From: Flavobacteriales bacterium
GTDB taxonomy: Bacteria > Bacteroidota > Bacteroidia > UBA10329
Direction: 5' to 3'
DNA: 64,000 bases
Assembly: GCA_016124845.1 (NCBI GenBank)
Contig: WGMW01000008.1
Location: 151,582 to 215,581, forward strand
In this document: piece after piece, positions 62,933 to 64,000 of the stretch
How the letters are laid out: each line of letters starts with the position of its first letter
How positions within the stretch are numbered: the first letter of the stretch is position 1
Notes under the pieces: model-generated
The model's input: the letters and a program-made list of their open reading frames with translations, nothing else
What the model was told of the DNA's origin: nothing
Databases searched by the model: none
Position numbers and translations under genes: made by a program

Positions 62933-63313
62933 ATGGATGGACAGGATATGAGCAGGCGAGAAGATGTTTTTTCCAAGCCTGTAAGGGCGGGAAAAAGAAC
63001 CTACTTCTTTGATGTGAAAGCAACCCGTGGCAACGATTTCTACATCACAATTACCGAGAGCAAACGCAGAATTGACGACAATGGCAAGTTCCATTACGAC
63101 AAGCACAAGCTCTTTCTTTACAAAGAAGACTTCCAGAAGTTTGCCGAAGGGTTGGAGGAGGCCATTGCGTACATAAAAGACCAGAAGGGAGAAGACTACG
63201 GAAACGAAATGGACAACGAAACGGAGGAAAAGGTCAGCGAAACGGTCGATGCAAGCAGCAACGGATACAGTTCAAACCTCAGTTTTGACGATCTGGGCGA
63301 TGATGACAAATAA
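62933..63313 (+). CDS. PUR-domain nucleic acid-binding protein (DUF3276)
   Basis: The 126-residue protein contains the DUF3276/PUR-alpha-like repeat: SKPVRAGKRTYFFDVKATRG, NDFYITITESKRRID, GKFHYDKHKLFLYKEDFQKF. In Borrelia a related protein binds RNA and DNA. The C-terminus is acidic and low-complexity. ATG 62933 or 62948 could start it. It has its own promoter and terminator, so it is monocistronic. Confidence 0.92.
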   Translation: MDGQDMSRREDVFSKPVRAGKRTYFFDVKATRGNDFYITITESKRRIDDNGKFHYDKHKLFLYKEDFQKFAEGLEEAIAYIKDQKGEDYGNEMDNETEEKVSETVDASSNGYSSNLSFDDLGDDDK

Positions 63314-63336
63314 CCCGACCGAACAAGGGTAAAACG

Positions 63337-63362
63337 AGCCTCGCAGTTGCGGGGCTTTTTTT
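63337..63362 (+). terminator. Intrinsic terminator after the PUR-domain gene
   Basis: AGCCTCGC pairs with GCGGGGCT (one G-T pair) around a four-base loop, followed by seven T. It lies 23 bases after the stop. Its T-run is also the stop region of the minus-strand fragment at 63361. Confidence 0.85.
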
Positions 63363-63486
63363 ATGCCAGAAAGTAAAGGTCGATGATGACCAAAAGGAAA
63401 TAAGGCGCCAACCCGCCCGCGCCTGAATAATCCTTGGCAATGCGCTGCCCCAAAAAGAGGGTGGAAAGAGTGGCAGATACATACAT
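63361..63486 (-). pseudogene. Detached C-terminal copy of the right-edge gene
   Basis: A minus-strand frame ends ...AGGLAPYFLLVIIDLYFLA then stop (TAA at 63363-63361). Upstream of its first ATG (63486) the frame closes at a TAA after ten more codons, so only about 41-50 residues exist. The last 13 codons match the end of the gene cut by the window edge (YFILVIIDLYFLA), with 39 of 40 bases identical between 63364-63403 and 63961-64000. The visible part, TLFLGQRIAKDYSGAGG, suggests a membrane protein tail. Confidence 0.75.
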
Positions 63487-63551
63487 AAACTGGCAGAGGG
63501 CTCGCCTTCTACCGTTTTAAGATGTCGATCCAGAGCTAACGGTAAATACCC

Positions 63552-63870
63552 AACGCTTGTCGGATGCCAATTCGGAGCAAAGGATTGCCTCCCAACAGTT
63601 GTAGGATGGCAATCTGGACTGACGGATTCACACCCCACAGTTGTTGGATGCCAACTCGGAGCAAAGGATTGCCACCAAACAGTTGTAGGATAGGAATCTG
63701 GACTGACGGATTCGCACCCCACAGTTGTTGGATGCCAACTCGGAGCAAAGGATTGCCACCAAACAGTTGTAGGATGGGAATCTGGACTGACGGATTCGCA
63801 CCCCACAGTTGTTGGATGCCAACTCGGAGCAAAGGATTGCCTCCCAACAGTTGTAGGATGGCAATCCGAG
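63552..63870. repeat. 42-bp tandem array, alternating A and B units
   Basis: Units begin at 63552, 63594, 63636, 63678, 63720, 63762 and 63804, with a partial one at 63846, in exact 42-base register. Two unit types alternate (84-bp superperiod): A has GCCAACTCGGAGCAAAGGAT, B has TCTGGACTGACGGATTC. The shared core is CAGTTGT(A/T)GGAT. Minus-strand reading: GGNPLLRVGIQQLW alternating with GANPSVQIPILQLF. Confidence 0.9.
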
Positions 63871-63957
63871 CTTCCGAATTTCGACTACACTTAGTTAAGA
63901 AGATAATGGAATCCGATAGGTATCAGAGTCATTCACCAATACAGCCTTACGGACATT

Positions 63958-64000
63958 CTATGCCAGAAAGTAAAGGTCGATGATGACCAAAATGAAATAA
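63958..64000 (-). CDS. Right-edge gene, only the last 13 codons in the window
   Basis: A minus-strand frame enters from beyond the window and ends YFILVIIDLYFLA with TAG at 63960-63958. The duplicated tail at 63361-63486 gives about 40 more residues of its likely C-terminal sequence (LGQRIAKDYSGAGGLAPYFL). The hydrophobic end suggests a membrane protein; the family is unknown. Confidence 0.5.
   Translation of the reverse strand, partial: YFILVIIDLYFLA

Larger units (their letters stand above)
63487..64000. other. Repeat-rich stretch between duplicated gene ends
   Basis: Apart from the 42-bp array (63552-63870) I see no gene with normal coding character here. Frames stay open through the array on both strands only because its period is a multiple of three. 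63871-63957 is unremarkable and precedes the stop of the right-edge gene. Confidence 0.6.

Noticed and set aside
63552..63870. CRISPR array
   Set aside because: Units are contiguous with no unique spacers, and no cas gene is present. The same applies to 34180-34410.
63564..63983. Plus- and minus-strand frames over the 42-bp array
   Set aside because: Open on both strands owing to the period; no start signal or conserved protein.

Overview
The window looks like a chromosomal segment of a member of the Bacteroidota, probably near the Flavobacteriales. Evidence: several secreted proteins with type IX secretion (T9SS) C-terminal sorting domains (7458-9140, 9250-10140, 21132-24623, 54590-55963); a TonB-dependent receptor; start regions with little Shine-Dalgarno signal; and repeated TAnnTTTG promoter elements, the Bacteroidetes -7 motif. 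Menaquinone appears to be made by the futalosine route (mqnB, mqnD). The nearest family cannot be fixed from the sequence alone.

Layout. 1-4824: a partial unknown gene, an AtoE-like fatty acid transporter, a GxxExxY gene bracketed by direct repeats, an Nramp-like carrier without its metal-site motifs, and a plant-type DUF579 protein. 4918-16483: a TPP riboswitch driving a TonB receptor, two T9SS cargo proteins, ogt, small envelope proteins, ribF, atpD-atpC, a hydrolase and a MazG-like gene. 16561-25158: an outer-membrane/secreted operon with lipoproteins, a Tat-exported DUF1501-like protein, a CX4CH lipoprotein and a giant T9SS type B protein. 25161-31031: DUF433 genes with duplicated tails of dtd, then dtd, a DnaQ/GIY-YIG nuclease, a phosphoesterase, and thyA-folA. 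31067-37602: lipoproteins, mqnB-mqnD, then an apparently AT-richer two-gene island (Dam-type methylase plus a nuclease/DGQHR/HEPN-like protein) behind an 11-unit 21-bp repeat. 37993-40649: queD, fabD and a degenerate vanadium haloperoxidase homologue. 40639-52275: a minus-strand nucleotide-sugar and glycosyltransferase cluster for a surface polysaccharide rich in uronic and acetamido sugars. 52284-63313: SRP RNA, housekeeping genes (fsa, sua5, nnrD/E, coaE, yajC, nusB), an ABC exporter and a PUR-domain protein. The right end holds a 42-bp tandem array between two copies of one gene's 3' end.

Two themes stand out. First, transposase-free interspersed elements are common, and several sit inside reading frames: about nine extra residues in ThyA, N-terminal extensions of two lipoproteins, and the stop codon of a MazG-like gene. 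Second, gene 3' ends are duplicated around inserted cassettes at two separate loci (dtd/DUF433 and the right edge). The best candidate for a little-described system is the methylase/DGQHR island at 34397-37602; the GxxExxY cassette with its flanking repeats is the next.
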